Source: UBA8437 sp964646205
GTDB taxonomy: Bacteria > Planctomycetota > Planctomycetia > Planctomycetales > Planctomycetaceae
Length of the DNA: 64,000 bases
Reading direction: 5' to 3'
NCBI GenBank assembly: GCA_964646205.1
Contig: CAZYAZ010000003.1
Location: 1-64,000, forward strand
Part shown: piece after piece, positions 1-8,374 of the stretch
How the letters are laid out: the number at the start of each line of letters is the position of its first letter
Position numbering within the stretch: the stretch's first letter is position 1
Notes under the pieces: model-generated
The model's input: the letters and a program-made list of their open reading frames with translations, nothing else
What the model was told of the DNA's origin: nothing
The model's database searches: none
Made by a program: the position numbers and the translations under genes

Positions 1-803
1 CGAATCGCCTTTGCAGCCGCCTCGGTTCCACGTACCGTCAACCCCTCCTCCACGATCCTCGCACAGAGACTCAGTTGATCGGCTTCCTCCAGGGTCACCA
101 GCGCCCGGGCATGGCCGGCCGTGATCTTTCGGTCGGCCAACGCCTGCTGCACCGGCGCAGTCAGGTCCAGCAATCTCAGGATGTTGCTCACCGCCGACCG
201 GCTCATGCTCAATCGGCTCGCCAGTTGATCGATCGTGCTGTCGAATTCGTCCAGGTAACGGCGAAATGCTTCGGCCTGTTCCAACGGGTTGAGATCCTCT
301 CGCTTGAGATTCTCTTCCATGGCCGTCTCGTACACCTGCTGGTCGGTGTAATGACGAACCTGGCACGGAACCATTTCCAGCCCCGCCGAACGCGCCGCCA
401 ACCAACGCCTCTCACCGGCGATCAATTGGTAATGGTCCGCGTCGATCGGTCGGACCAGCAACGGGCTCAACACCCCATGCTGGGCAATACTGGCTGACAA
501 CTCCTGCAGGGCCTCGGCATCAAAGTCCTTGCGAGGTTGATACGGGTTCCTCACCAGGAACTCGACCGAGATCTCCAGCAGTTCCCCATCCCCGGCCGAT
601 GGACCCTCGTCGCCCGCCTCAACCAGCTCCTCCGACGCGGTCGTGTTCTCCTCCGACGAGGCCACATCAATGTGGTTGGCGACCAGTTCTTCTTCGGTCG
701 GCCCGAACTGACTCAATCCGACCAGCCCGGCCAGGCCGCGGCCCAATCGACTCGGACGCGGGTTCGAAGGGGAGGAAGCGGGATCGCTGGACATCGATGA
801 CAT
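1..803 (-). CDS. parB: ParB/Spo0J-family chromosome partition protein (partial, 3' end off the window)
   Basis: A CTP-dependent DNA clamp that loads at parS and spreads to organise the origin region for segregation by ParA. About 267 codons are visible before the window edge; the last few dozen residues are missing. The N-terminus has the usual basic LGRGL motif, then an acidic linker to about residue 70. The ParB/Srx domain follows, with NPYQPRKDF and the GERRWLAA nucleotide-binding motif, and then an HTH region (SRLSMSRSAVSNILRLL). The ATG at 803 is preceded by GGAG at a proper distance, and an in-frame ATG at 794 is an alternative. A promoter lies at 837-866 and a parS at 898-923, so this is a promoter-proximal gene with no parA just upstream. 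ParA would have to lie downstream or elsewhere. Confidence 0.95.
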   Translation of the reverse strand, partial: MSSMSSDPASSPSNPRPSRLGRGLAGLVGLSQFGPTEEELVANHIDVASSEENTTASEELVEAGDEGPSAGDGELLEISVEFLVRNPYQPRKDFDAEALQELSASIAQHGVLSPLLVRPIDADHYQLIAGERRWLAARSAGLEMVPCQVRHYTDQQVYETAMEENLKREDLNPLEQAEAFRRYLDEFDSTIDQLASRLSMSRSAVSNILRLLDLTAPVQQALADRKITAGHARALVTLEEADQLSLCARIVEEGLTVRGTEAAAKAI

Positions 804-836
804 GACCGAAGCTCCACGAATTTGGAAAGGCCAGGG

Positions 837-866
837 ATTCTAGTTCCCGCCTTGCAAAATCGGCAA
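837..866 (-). promoter_or_regulatory. Putative sigma70-type promoter of parB
   Basis: Read leftwards, TTGCCG (866-861) and TAGAAT (842-837) are separated by 18 bp. Transcription would start near 830, about 27 nt before the parB ATG. The same 18-bp spacing recurs at other genes here. Confidence 0.6.
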
Positions 867-897
867 TACGGGTTCGTGACGACACCCAGTGATGGCA

Positions 898-923
898 GGA
901 AGCGTTTCACGTGAAACGCTTCC
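898..923. promoter_or_regulatory. parS: parS centromere site (ParB-binding palindrome)
   Basis: The core GTTTCACGTGAAAC at 904-917 is the canonical bacterial parS core, which is known to be widely conserved. Here the symmetry extends to a perfect 26-bp palindrome (GGAAGC arms on both sides). It sits between the divergent parB promoter and the tRNA-Pro promoter, 95 bp from the parB start, which supports both calls. ParB bound here could also influence the two flanking promoters, which is inference. Confidence 0.93.
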
Positions 924-925
924 CG

Positions 926-955
926 TTGACGTCCCAAGGCCCCGCTCCCTAGACT
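926..955 (+). promoter_or_regulatory. Putative promoter of tRNA-Pro
   Basis: TTGACG (926-931), 18-bp spacer, TAGACT (950-955). The start would be near 962, giving a short 5' leader before the mature tRNA end at 986. The -35 box begins 3 bp after the parS palindrome. Confidence 0.65.
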
Positions 956-985
956 CGCTGCCTACACCACACCAGGAACGATACA

Positions 986-1059
986 CGGGACGTAGCTCAG
1001 CCTGGCAGAGCGCCGGCTTTGGGAGCCGGAAGTCGCAGGTTCAAATCCTGTCGTCCCGA
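986..1059 (+). tRNA. tRNA-Pro (anticodon UGG)
   Basis: A complete cloverleaf of 74 nt. The acceptor stem CGGGACG (986-992) pairs with CGTCCCG (1052-1058), with discriminator A at 1059. The D arm contains AGCTCAGCCTGGCAGAG. The anticodon stem CCGGC/GCCGG encloses the loop TTTGGGA with anticodon TGG at 1020-1022. The T arm has GGTTCAAATCC. CCA is not encoded, as is common in this group. The C1-G72 pair is typical of bacterial tRNA-Pro. Confidence 0.97.
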
Positions 1060-1094
1060 CTCAAGACGCATCGAGGACCAACCGCGTCCCTTGG

Positions 1095-2507
1095 CTAGCC
1101 GACCAACTCGGGCATCGCCCGGTGGTCACCGAGCAGGTAGTGTGGGCGGCCGGCCAGGTCGGTGAACTGGGTCGTCGCCACGTCAATCCCCAATCGCTGA
1201 TACAGCGACGCGAACACCTCTTGAAAGTGAACAGGTCGATCGTGGGGATCGTGCCCGTGGCGGGTGCTGGATCCGATCATCTGGCCATGACGCATTCCAC
1301 CGCCGGCAATTAGGGCTCCGGCGACGTTGGGCCAGTGATCCCGACCCGCGTTGCCGTTGATCTTCGGCGTCCTGCCAAACTCGCCCCAAGTCACCACGGC
1401 AACGTCGTCAAGCAATCCACTTTCACTCAACTCCGAAATCATCGTCGAAAGGCCCAGGTCCAACAGGGGCAATGCTCCCCGCGCCTCGTTGAAGTTGTCC
1501 TTGTGCCAATCCCAGTTGTAGTCGCCCTGGAGCATCCGGCCGAACGGCCAACGCGAGAACGCGATCGTCACACAACGAGCCCCCGCCTCGATCACACGTC
1601 GAGCCAAAAGAAACTGGTGCAGGTAGGTCTTGCCATTCCGTTCGTTGGGATACTGCTCCTCGAGTCCGTACCGTTTCTTGACCGAGCGTTCGACCCGGCT
1701 GAGATCCAGGGCTTCGGCCAATCGTGCCGAGGTCAACACCTCAAAGGCCTGTTTCTGGAACTCATCGATTCCGTCACCCAGCCCATCGATCTCCACCTGG
1801 CGGCGGAACCGATCGAAACTCGAAAGCAACCGTTTGCGGTTGCCAAGGCGACGCAGGCTCACGCCGTTGAGACGCAGGTTGCGACGATCAACCGCATCCA
1901 CTTCAAAGCCGGCGTGCGCTGATCCCAGGAAACCGGGCTGTGTCGGACCGATTCGCATGATGAACCGTGCATCGGCATCCGTGGGCACCAGGTCAACCGC
2001 TGGAGACACCCCGGGGACGCGCGGACCAAATCGCTTGGAAAGCACCGAGCCCAGTGACGGCCAACCGCCCGGGGGAAATCCAGGAATCAGTGGAGAGGCA
2101 GGCATCGCGTCATGCGACTCCCAGCCCGTCGAGCACCAGTGCGTATTGTGATCGTTCTGAAAACCGTGCAGCGAACGCACCAGGGACAACTTGTCGGCAA
2201 TGCCGGCCAACCCCGGCATCAATTCGCACACCTCCATCCCCGCCACGTTGGTCGCGATCGGACTGAATTCACCACGAATCTCCGGAGGAGCATTCGGCTT
2301 CAGGTCATACATGTCCAGGTGAGTCGGCCCACCGGGCAGGATCACCATGATCACACCCTTGATCGGACGATCCGACTTCGACTCGGCCTCGGCCCGCAGG
2401 ATCTGTGGCAGTGACAGACCACCCATCGCCAGTCCGCCAATCTGCAGACAACCGCGGCGGGTGATCCCGTCACAATAACGCGTCTCGATTCCGGGAATCG
2501 TCAGCAT
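1095..2507 (-). CDS. DUF1501 family secreted protein (sulfatase-fold)
   Basis: 470 residues, the usual family length. The N-terminus carries a twin-arginine-like motif (TRRGCLQIGGLAMGG, around residues 17-31), so export is expected. Family motifs are present: the metal-site-like GGPTHLDMYDLKP near residue 58, LLARRVIEAGARCVTI, the late TWGEFGRTPKINGNAGRDHW block and a C-terminal ASLYQRLGID segment. DUF1501 proteins have an alkaline-phosphatase/sulfatase-like fold but no assigned substrate. They are massively expanded in planctomycetes and usually sit beside cytochrome-like PSD proteins, but this copy stands alone between the tRNA and an AT-rich divergent intergenic region. The ATG at 2507 gives a short pre-Tat leader. 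Confidence 0.93.
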   Translation of the reverse strand: MLTIPGIETRYCDGITRRGCLQIGGLAMGGLSLPQILRAEAESKSDRPIKGVIMVILPGGPTHLDMYDLKPNAPPEIRGEFSPIATNVAGMEVCELMPGLAGIADKLSLVRSLHGFQNDHNTHWCSTGWESHDAMPASPLIPGFPPGGWPSLGSVLSKRFGPRVPGVSPAVDLVPTDADARFIMRIGPTQPGFLGSAHAGFEVDAVDRRNLRLNGVSLRRLGNRKRLLSSFDRFRRQVEIDGLGDGIDEFQKQAFEVLTSARLAEALDLSRVERSVKKRYGLEEQYPNERNGKTYLHQFLLARRVIEAGARCVTIAFSRWPFGRMLQGDYNWDWHKDNFNEARGALPLLDLGLSTMISELSESGLLDDVAVVTWGEFGRTPKINGNAGRDHWPNVAGALIAGGGMRHGQMIGSSTRHGHDPHDRPVHFQEVFASLYQRLGIDVATTQFTDLAGRPHYLLGDHRAMPELVG

Positions 2508-2879
2508 CGGCGATCCTCTGTCGGTTGTACTTCGGCCACCGCCTGGTTCCCGTTCACAAGAACAATTCAGGCAAAGCGAACCTATCCCACTTTATCGGAA
2601 ATCGCAACATCTTCCGACCCGCTGATTCCCTGACAAATGACAATTTGTGTACATCTGTTTACTTTTCAAGGAGGGGCTGGGAATCGGAGAGTGAACAGTG
2701 TGCCGGTCCATCATCCCTTGAATCGTTGGTGGGGCAACGAGTTGGAGGTGATTGAGTCGAGAGCTTGACGTACAATCTATCATGCAACAAAAGCCACCCG
2801 GGCTTGCTGTTTGTGCCCCACCCGATGAAAACCGATAAAAGCAATAGTCCGTCCATTCGGAAGACAGTGGAGAGAGACA
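2508..2879. other. Divergent AT-rich intergenic region without a recognisable gene
   Basis: 372 bp between two outward-facing secreted-protein genes. It is clearly richer in A+T than its surroundings, especially at 2580-2670, as expected for a promoter region. A short dyad ACAAAT-GACA-ATTTGT lies at 2633-2648 and could be an operator. -10-like hexamers TACAAT (2771-2776) and TATCAT (2778-2783) lie upstream of the rightward gene, but neither has a convincing -35 partner. A 25-codon GTG frame at 2691-2768 has no other support. Confidence 0.4.
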
Positions 2880-4253
2880 ATGAGCCAGGCCCAGCAGAAC
2901 TCTGACAACTCGCGGCGTGACTTCATCAAAGTCGCTGGTGCAGCAGCATTGGTCGGATCAACGGCTCCGGCGGTTTATGCCGCGGAGAACAACACGATCC
3001 AGTTGGCCCTCGTTGGCGCCGGTGGCCGTGGCACGGGTGCGGCGGCCAATGCACTGGCCAGCAAAGTGGGGCCGACCCGCCTGGTCGCCATGGCTGACGT
3101 TTTCGAAGACCGCCTGGCCAACTCGCACAAGGCCCTGACCTCCCGGTTTCGTGGTTCGATCGACGTTCCCGAGGACCGACAGTTCATTGGCTTTGAGGCC
3201 TACCGTGAAGCAATGGACGTTCTGAGTCCCGGTGACGTGGTGATCCTGACAACTCCGGCTGCGTTTCGCTGGGTACAGTTCAAGTACGCCATCGAAAAGG
3301 GCCTGAACGTCTTCATGGAAAAACCGATCAGTGTCGATGGCCCCAGCAGCCGCCGGATGCTGGACCTGGGAGCCGAATCGGTCAAGAAGAACCTCAAGGT
3401 CGGCGTCGGCTTGATGTGCCGCCATTGCAAGGCCCGCCAGGAACTGTTCCGTCGCATCCAGGACGGCCAGATTGGTGACATCGTGGAGTTGCGAGCCTAC
3501 CGCATGGCCGGCCCCACCGGTTCGGCCGCGACCGGCAAGGCCCCCAAGGGAGCCTCGGAGTTGCTGTACCAGATCCGCCGCTTCCACGCCTTCCTCTGGC
3601 TCTCCGGTGGTGCGGTCAGTGATTTCCTGATCCACAATATCGACGAGTGCAGTTGGATGAAGAACGCCTTCCCGGTACAGGCCGAGGCCTCCGGTGGACG
3701 GCATTACCGCGGCAGTGACGTCGACCAGAACTTCGACACCTACTCGATCGAGTACACCTACGCCGACGGCACCAAGCTGCTGGTCAACGGACGCACCATT
3801 CCAGGTTGCAACCAGCGATTCGCCAGCTTTGCCCATGGCACCAAGGGGTCGGCGGTCATCTCTTCTCGCGGCCACGCCCCATCGCGAGCCAAAATCTACA
3901 AGAGCTGGAACATGACCAAGGAGAACATGACCTGGTCCTTCCCCGGCAGGGAGCCCAACCCGTACCAGGTCGAGTGGGACGACCTGTTGACCGCCATTCG
4001 GCGGGACGAGCCCTACAACGAGGTCCAACGTGGTGCCGAGGCCAGCCTGGTCACCGCCATGGGCCGCATGGCAGCCCACACCGGCCAGATCATCACACGC
4101 GACCAGATGCTCAACTGCAAGCACGAGTTCGCACCCAATGTGGACAGCCTCACGCTCGATGGCCCCTCGCCGTTGAAAGCCAATCCGGATGGAACCTACC
4201 AGGTTCCAATGCCGGGATTCCTGAAGGACAAAGAATACGGCTCACTGACCTGA
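2880..4253 (+). CDS. Gfo/Idh/MocA family oxidoreductase, Tat-exported
   Basis: 457 residues. A twin-arginine signal (SRRDFIKVAGAAAL, residues 11-24) and a hydrophobic stretch ending near AVYAAEN indicate folded export with bound cofactor. The Rossmann motif LVGAGGRGTG lies near residue 45 and the family EKP motif at residues 147-149 (MEKPISVDG). A GFO/IDH C-terminal alpha/beta domain follows. Known members oxidise or reduce sugars or inositols with NAD(P). Exported planctomycete members are thought to act on polysaccharide-derived sugars, but the substrate here is not readable. The ATG at 2880 follows GGAGAGAGACA, a good ribosome site. Its stop overlaps the start of the next DUF1501 gene (TGATG at 4251-4255), so the two are very probably translated together. 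Confidence 0.93.
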   Translation: MSQAQQNSDNSRRDFIKVAGAAALVGSTAPAVYAAENNTIQLALVGAGGRGTGAAANALASKVGPTRLVAMADVFEDRLANSHKALTSRFRGSIDVPEDRQFIGFEAYREAMDVLSPGDVVILTTPAAFRWVQFKYAIEKGLNVFMEKPISVDGPSSRRMLDLGAESVKKNLKVGVGLMCRHCKARQELFRRIQDGQIGDIVELRAYRMAGPTGSAATGKAPKGASELLYQIRRFHAFLWLSGGAVSDFLIHNIDECSWMKNAFPVQAEASGGRHYRGSDVDQNFDTYSIEYTYADGTKLLVNGRTIPGCNQRFASFAHGTKGSAVISSRGHAPSRAKIYKSWNMTKENMTWSFPGREPNPYQVEWDDLLTAIRRDEPYNEVQRGAEASLVTAMGRMAAHTGQIITRDQMLNCKHEFAPNVDSLTLDGPSPLKANPDGTYQVPMPGFLKDKEYGSLT

Positions 4254-5740
4254 TGTCAGATGCGCTCGGCCAACTGCCTGATTGCACTCGACGGAGCGTC
4301 CTGGCCGGTGTCCTGACCGGCCTCGGCGGCTTCTCGTTGCCCGGCATCCTGAGACTGCGAGCCGAGGCGTCTCGCCTGGACGCCACGGCGGTTCCTCGCC
4401 GGATCATCCTGTTGTGGCAGGATGGAGGCCCGAGCCATCACGAAACCTTCGATCCCAAGCCGCTGGCTCCGGCCGAGTACCGCGGCGAATTGGAATCGAT
4501 CCCAACGGTGCTTCCGGGAATCCAGTTCTGCGAGGTCCTGCCACGGATGTCGCAACTGGCCGATCGCTTCAATGTCGTCCGCTCGATCCATCAGCCCTCC
4601 TCGGGCCACGTGATCGGCACCCACAACTTCATCACCGGCCATTTCGGTGCCCGGGTGGTAGCTGGACGGAGCGAGTACCCTGACTGTGCGGCGATCATGC
4701 ACCGCATCCGCAGTCGGCAACACGAAGAGTCCTCGCCAATCGCCCTGGGCGCCTCAACCGATCCCAGTCTCGCTCGTGGCATGCGACGAACTCGCCGACG
4801 ATCCGCGACGGGCAATCCGCTGCCCGGCTATGTTGCCCTGGGCGGCCAATCCTCCATCGGCCTGCACCGCGGTGGTCCCGCCTACCTGGGCCCCACCTCC
4901 GGCCCGTTCCAGGTCGCCGGTGACCCCTCGCGACCTCGATTCCAGGTCCAGAACCTGCATGGAGGTGACGGAGTCCAGAAGTTGGCCGATCGCCGGGCGA
5001 TCCTCGCAGGGCTCGATCGGTTTGTCCGCGCGGGGACCCTGCAATCGGAAATCGACCTGCATGGACAAATCGAAGCGGCCGACCGCTACACCCAACAGGC
5101 GTTCGACCTCCTCAGCGGAGCCGGCCGGGCCGCACGTGCCTTTGATCTCAGTCGTGAGGATCGCCGAACTCGTGAACGCTACGGCCTGGAAACATCCGGT
5201 CAACAAGCGTTGTTGGCACGCCGACTGGTCGAAGCGGGTGTCGACGTTGTCACCATCCGGTTCTCACCCGACGGACGCGGCGATGGAGACCGCTCGGGGA
5301 TTGGCTGGGATGACCACGCCGTCCACGGCAACATCTTCGAGATCATGAAACGTCGTGGCCCACAATTCGACCGGGCCGTCTCGGCACTCATCGAGGATCT
5401 CGACGACCGGGGACTTAGCGACGAAGTGCTCGTCATGCTCGCCGGAGAATTCGGGCGGACCCCTCGCATCTACGTTCGCAAGGGCTGTCCCGGCCGAGAA
5501 CACTGGGGACCGGCCGGTAACATCTTGCTCTTCGGTGGTGGACTGACTCGTGGCCAGGTCGTGGGATCGACCAACGACAAGGGAGAACGGCCCGCCACTC
5601 GACCAGTGACACCCAAGAACGTCCTGGCCACCATCTACCATGCAATGGGCATCGACACCGAACGGACCTTCAACAGCGCCGGCGGCCGGCCCGTGCCGGT
5701 TCTGCCCGAAGGGGAGACGATCACCGAGTTGATCGCATAG
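4253..5740 (+). CDS. DUF1501 family secreted protein, coupled to Gfo/Idh oxidoreductase
   Basis: 495 residues from the ATG at 4253, which overlaps the upstream stop by one base. The reading frame is open further upstream, but that part is the shadow of the oxidoreductase gene. A Tat-like signal (TRRSVLAGVLTGLGGFSL) begins near residue 12. DUF1501 motifs seen: LLWQDGGPSHHETFDPK, LLARRLVEAGVDVVTI, AGEFGRTPRIYVRKGCPGREHW and the C-terminal ATIYHAMGID block. The pairing with an oxidoreductase rather than a PSD-type cytochrome protein is less common for the family, as far as I recall. A shared periplasmic substrate is inference. Confidence 0.92.
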   Translation: MSDALGQLPDCTRRSVLAGVLTGLGGFSLPGILRLRAEASRLDATAVPRRIILLWQDGGPSHHETFDPKPLAPAEYRGELESIPTVLPGIQFCEVLPRMSQLADRFNVVRSIHQPSSGHVIGTHNFITGHFGARVVAGRSEYPDCAAIMHRIRSRQHEESSPIALGASTDPSLARGMRRTRRRSATGNPLPGYVALGGQSSIGLHRGGPAYLGPTSGPFQVAGDPSRPRFQVQNLHGGDGVQKLADRRAILAGLDRFVRAGTLQSEIDLHGQIEAADRYTQQAFDLLSGAGRAARAFDLSREDRRTRERYGLETSGQQALLARRLVEAGVDVVTIRFSPDGRGDGDRSGIGWDDHAVHGNIFEIMKRRGPQFDRAVSALIEDLDDRGLSDEVLVMLAGEFGRTPRIYVRKGCPGREHWGPAGNILLFGGGLTRGQVVGSTNDKGERPATRPVTPKNVLATIYHAMGIDTERTFNSAGGRPVPVLPEGETITELIA

Positions 5741-5757
5741 ACAAAATGTGCCCCGGG

Positions 5758-5774
5758 CCGCGATGAGAACGCGG
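5758..5774. terminator. Hairpin between convergent genes, weak terminator candidate
   Basis: CCGCG-ATGAGAA-CGCGG lies exactly between the stop at 5740 and the convergent stop at 5775. No T tract follows on the plus strand. On the minus strand a short ATTTTG follows about 20 nt on. It could limit read-through in both directions, but it is not a classical intrinsic terminator. Confidence 0.3.
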
Positions 5775-6713
5775 CTAGGGACCAGCCACGGTGACCCGGG
5801 GCAGCGCTGCTTTCAACTTGTCGATGGCCGACTCGCTGAGCTTGAGATCGGTCAAGTACAGGTCCCTCATTTTCTTCATACCGTACAGGTGCTTCAATCC
5901 CGCGTCCGTGACGCTCGTACCGTACAGGTTGACCGATTCGATCCGGGTCAGCTTGGCCAGGTGCGCCAGGCCGGCATCCGTCACGGCACACTTGGCCAGG
6001 TAGATCCCCTTGAGTTGCTTCAACTTGCCGACATGGACAAGCCCAGCGTCGGTCACCCCGGAATTGGCCAGCACCAGGTGTTCCAGGTGCTTCAGATCAC
6101 CCAGGTGAGCCAGGTCCTGGTCGCGGACACCGGTCCGCCCGAGATCCAGCCGTCGGATCGGTACTCTCCCGGCAGCCGCCAGGCCCATCGCCCGCATTGC
6201 CGCCGCCATGCCGCGGCCCTGTTGTCTCACGAACAGGTCGACCACACCTCCAAACGTCACCCGCGTTCCACGCACGGGCAAATCGACCAGCCGGACCAGC
6301 CGCTTCAGGTGAACCAGCCCCTTGTCGGTTGTCCTGGTGTTGGTCAACACCAGGCTCTCCAGCCCCACCAGCCCCACCAGGTGTTTCAATCCCCGGTCAC
6401 CGATCCGGGTACCAGCCAGCCCGAGATTCTTCAGGCTCCTGAGCCGCGCCAGTGGCTTCAACCCGGCGTCGGAGATCCGGGAATCGTGCAGCCACAACGT
6501 TTCGAGTGATTCGATGGTCGCCAGCCGAGCCAGGCCGGAGTCATCGACCCGCGCCCCCTCGAGATCAAGTTGTTTCAATTGCCGACACTGCACCAGCAAG
6601 TCCAGGTCGGCCGCCTCGATCACGCGATCGACATACCGCACCGAAACAACTCGCCCCGACCGGTCCACTCGCACACGGGCCCCGCGGGCTTTCAAAAGTT
6701 GGGACAACGCCAT
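5775..6713 (-). CDS. Leucine-rich repeat protein (cytoplasmic type)
   Basis: 312 residues from the ATG at 6713, whose A is the last base of the upstream stop (TGATG). About ten repeats of roughly 24 residues run from residue 40 to the end, with consensus LxxLxLxxTxVTDAGLxHLxxL (for example LKNLGLAGTRIGDRGLKHL). This is the cysteine-containing or bacterial F-box-like LRR type common in planctomycetes. A non-repeat stretch of about 35 residues near the middle breaks the array. There is no signal peptide. LRR arrays are protein-binding scaffolds, and the partner is unknown. Translational coupling to the ThDP enzyme suggests a role tied to that gene. The in-frame upstream ATG at 6761 lies inside the preceding gene and is less likely. 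Confidence 0.85.
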   Translation of the reverse strand: MALSQLLKARGARVRVDRSGRVVSVRYVDRVIEAADLDLLVQCRQLKQLDLEGARVDDSGLARLATIESLETLWLHDSRISDAGLKPLARLRSLKNLGLAGTRIGDRGLKHLVGLVGLESLVLTNTRTTDKGLVHLKRLVRLVDLPVRGTRVTFGGVVDLFVRQQGRGMAAAMRAMGLAAAGRVPIRRLDLGRTGVRDQDLAHLGDLKHLEHLVLANSGVTDAGLVHVGKLKQLKGIYLAKCAVTDAGLAHLAKLTRIESVNLYGTSVTDAGLKHLYGMKKMRDLYLTDLKLSESAIDKLKAALPRVTVAGP

Positions 6714-8374
6714 CACGAAGGATCGCTCCTGGTGTCTATCACCGATTCCTGTCCCTCCCAAACCGGCCAGGGCACCGAGACGGGCACATCAATGACCGTC
6801 ACACGATCATTCTCTACCGCCGCAGCCAGTTCACGTTGAAGTTCGCCGGGTGTCGACACCCGGACACCCTCGGCGCCAAAAGACTCGGCCAACCGGACCA
6901 GGTCTGGATTCACCAGGTCGGTCGCAAAGGTCCGCCCGTACCGATCCTTCTGTTGCGGTTGCAACACCCCGTAGGCGTCGTCGTTGAAGACCACGACAGT
7001 CACGGGAACCCGATGCTGTACAGCTGTGGCCAGTTCCTGGACGTTGAACAGGAATCCACCATCACCTGAAAGCGCCACCACCGGGCAATCTGGCCTGGCA
7101 ACCGCAGCCCCAATCGAAGCCGCCAGGGCGTAACCCAGCGTGCAGAAGTTCCAGGGGTAGAGGTAACTCCGGGGTTCGGGAATATCCAGCAGGTACCGGC
7201 TCCAGTAAACAGCCACCGTCAGATCGTTGACAAAAACCGTCTCACGCGGCGTTCCATCCCGGACGGCATCGATCAGTTCAACAACCCGGGAAGATCGCTC
7301 GCAACATTGGCGACGCAGGTTGGCCCGCAAGTCGGCCACGTCCCCGGCTCGCTCGGCCGGCCGCTGGGGCACCATCTCGCAGAGGGCCTCCAGTACCAGG
7401 CGGGCGTCACCGACGATCGAATCCGCAACCGGGTAGTTGCGGCCAATCGCCGCGGCGTCAACATCCACCTGGATCAGTGTTGGCGGCATCGGCAGTCGCC
7501 AACTGACGGTCTCCAGTTGTCCAAAACCGTTCCCCACGGCAAGCATCACATCGCAGTCGGTACGAATGGGTGTCGCTGACGGATGAAGCAAGCCTTCACC
7601 GGCCGAGAGCGGGTGATCCGACGAGAGGGCTCCCTTGCCAAGCACGGTCGAAAAGACCGGCGCATCGAGCCGTTCAGCCAACCTGGCCAATGCATCAAAA
7701 CCATTGCTACGCACCACCCCACCGCCAGCCCAGATCAGCGGACGCCGGGCCGCGGCCAGGGTGGCAGCGACTCGCTCGACCGCTTCAAGGTCACATGCGA
7801 GTGGTTCGACCACTGTTGGAACCACACCCGGAACCGTCCCCTCCGCGTCGAGGATGTCACAGGGGATGTCGATCGCTGCGGGCCGTGGCCGGCCGCTGGT
7901 CATTTCAGCGATCGCAGCAGACATCGTATCACCAATCGCCTCGACCTCTGTCACACGTGCCGAGAACTTTGTGACCGGTGCGTAGCACCCCAGTTGATCG
8001 ACACACTCGTGCAGGAACCCCTTCCCCAGCCCCAGTCCTCGCGATGGAATCTCGCTGGCGATCGAGAGCACCGGCACCGAGTCGGCAAATGCGGTTCCCA
8101 GCGGTGTCAGGACGTTGAGTGCTGCCGGCCCGGTGGTACTCAGGCACACACCGAATTCACCACTGGCGCGTGCGTAGCCATCGGCCATGAACCCCGATCC
8201 CTGTTCATGACGGGCCAGGACATGGGTCATCTCGGGGTGGGATGCCAGGCTCTCGTACACCGCCAGGTTGTGAGTTCCGGGAATTCCAAATATCGCGTCA
8301 ACCCCGTGGGCCGCCAGCGCCTCGACCACCGCGGCCCCACCAGTCGATCCAACTGTCGACCCCGGATCATTCAC
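6713..8374 (-). CDS. Thiamine-diphosphate-dependent enzyme, acetolactate-synthase-like family
   Basis: 553 residues starting at GTG 8374, with GGAGG seven bases upstream. Longer open sequence upstream is the shadow of the beta-helix gene. All three POX/ALS domains are present. The N-terminal ThDP-binding PYR domain carries the HEQGSGFMADGYAR helix with the catalytic glutamate. The central domain has the ANAL-like VGNGFGQLE segment. The C-terminal PP domain carries the ThDP motif GDGGFLFNVQEL and VVFNDDAYG. Enzymes of this family decarboxylate 2-oxo acids and either release an aldehyde or ligate the carbanion to a second acceptor. The exact substrate cannot be read from motifs, and no regulatory subunit gene is adjacent, so classical ilvBN acetolactate synthase is less likely. 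It sits in a coupled trio with a beta-helix protein and an LRR protein. Confidence 0.9.
   Translation of the reverse strand: MNDPGSTVGSTGGAAVVEALAAHGVDAIFGIPGTHNLAVYESLASHPEMTHVLARHEQGSGFMADGYARASGEFGVCLSTTGPAALNVLTPLGTAFADSVPVLSIASEIPSRGLGLGKGFLHECVDQLGCYAPVTKFSARVTEVEAIGDTMSAAIAEMTSGRPRPAAIDIPCDILDAEGTVPGVVPTVVEPLACDLEAVERVAATLAAARRPLIWAGGGVVRSNGFDALARLAERLDAPVFSTVLGKGALSSDHPLSAGEGLLHPSATPIRTDCDVMLAVGNGFGQLETVSWRLPMPPTLIQVDVDAAAIGRNYPVADSIVGDARLVLEALCEMVPQRPAERAGDVADLRANLRRQCCERSSRVVELIDAVRDGTPRETVFVNDLTVAVYWSRYLLDIPEPRSYLYPWNFCTLGYALAASIGAAVARPDCPVVALSGDGGFLFNVQELATAVQHRVPVTVVVFNDDAYGVLQPQQKDRYGRTFATDLVNPDLVRLAESFGAEGVRVSTPGELQRELAAAVENDRVTVIDVPVSVPWPVWEGQESVIDTRSDPS

Noticed and set aside
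2691..2768. 25-codon GTG frame after AAGGAGG in the AT-rich intergenic region
   Set aside because: The spacing from the purine-rich stretch to GTG is too long and nothing else supports a peptide.
2958..4124. Long open frame antisense to the Gfo/Idh gene (388 codons)
   Set aside because: It is the codon shadow of a GC-rich gene: no family motif, no ribosome site, and the plus strand has a complete oxidoreductase.
3806..4252. Upstream extension of the second DUF1501 frame
   Set aside because: It lies inside the oxidoreductase gene in another frame. The Tat signal begins just after the ATG at 4253.
5749..5803. Long inverted repeat TGCCCCGGG/CCCGGGGCA spanning the end of the LRR gene
   Set aside because: One arm lies in coding sequence and the loop is 37 bp. 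It is probably chance in GC-rich DNA, and only the inner hairpin was kept as a weak terminator.
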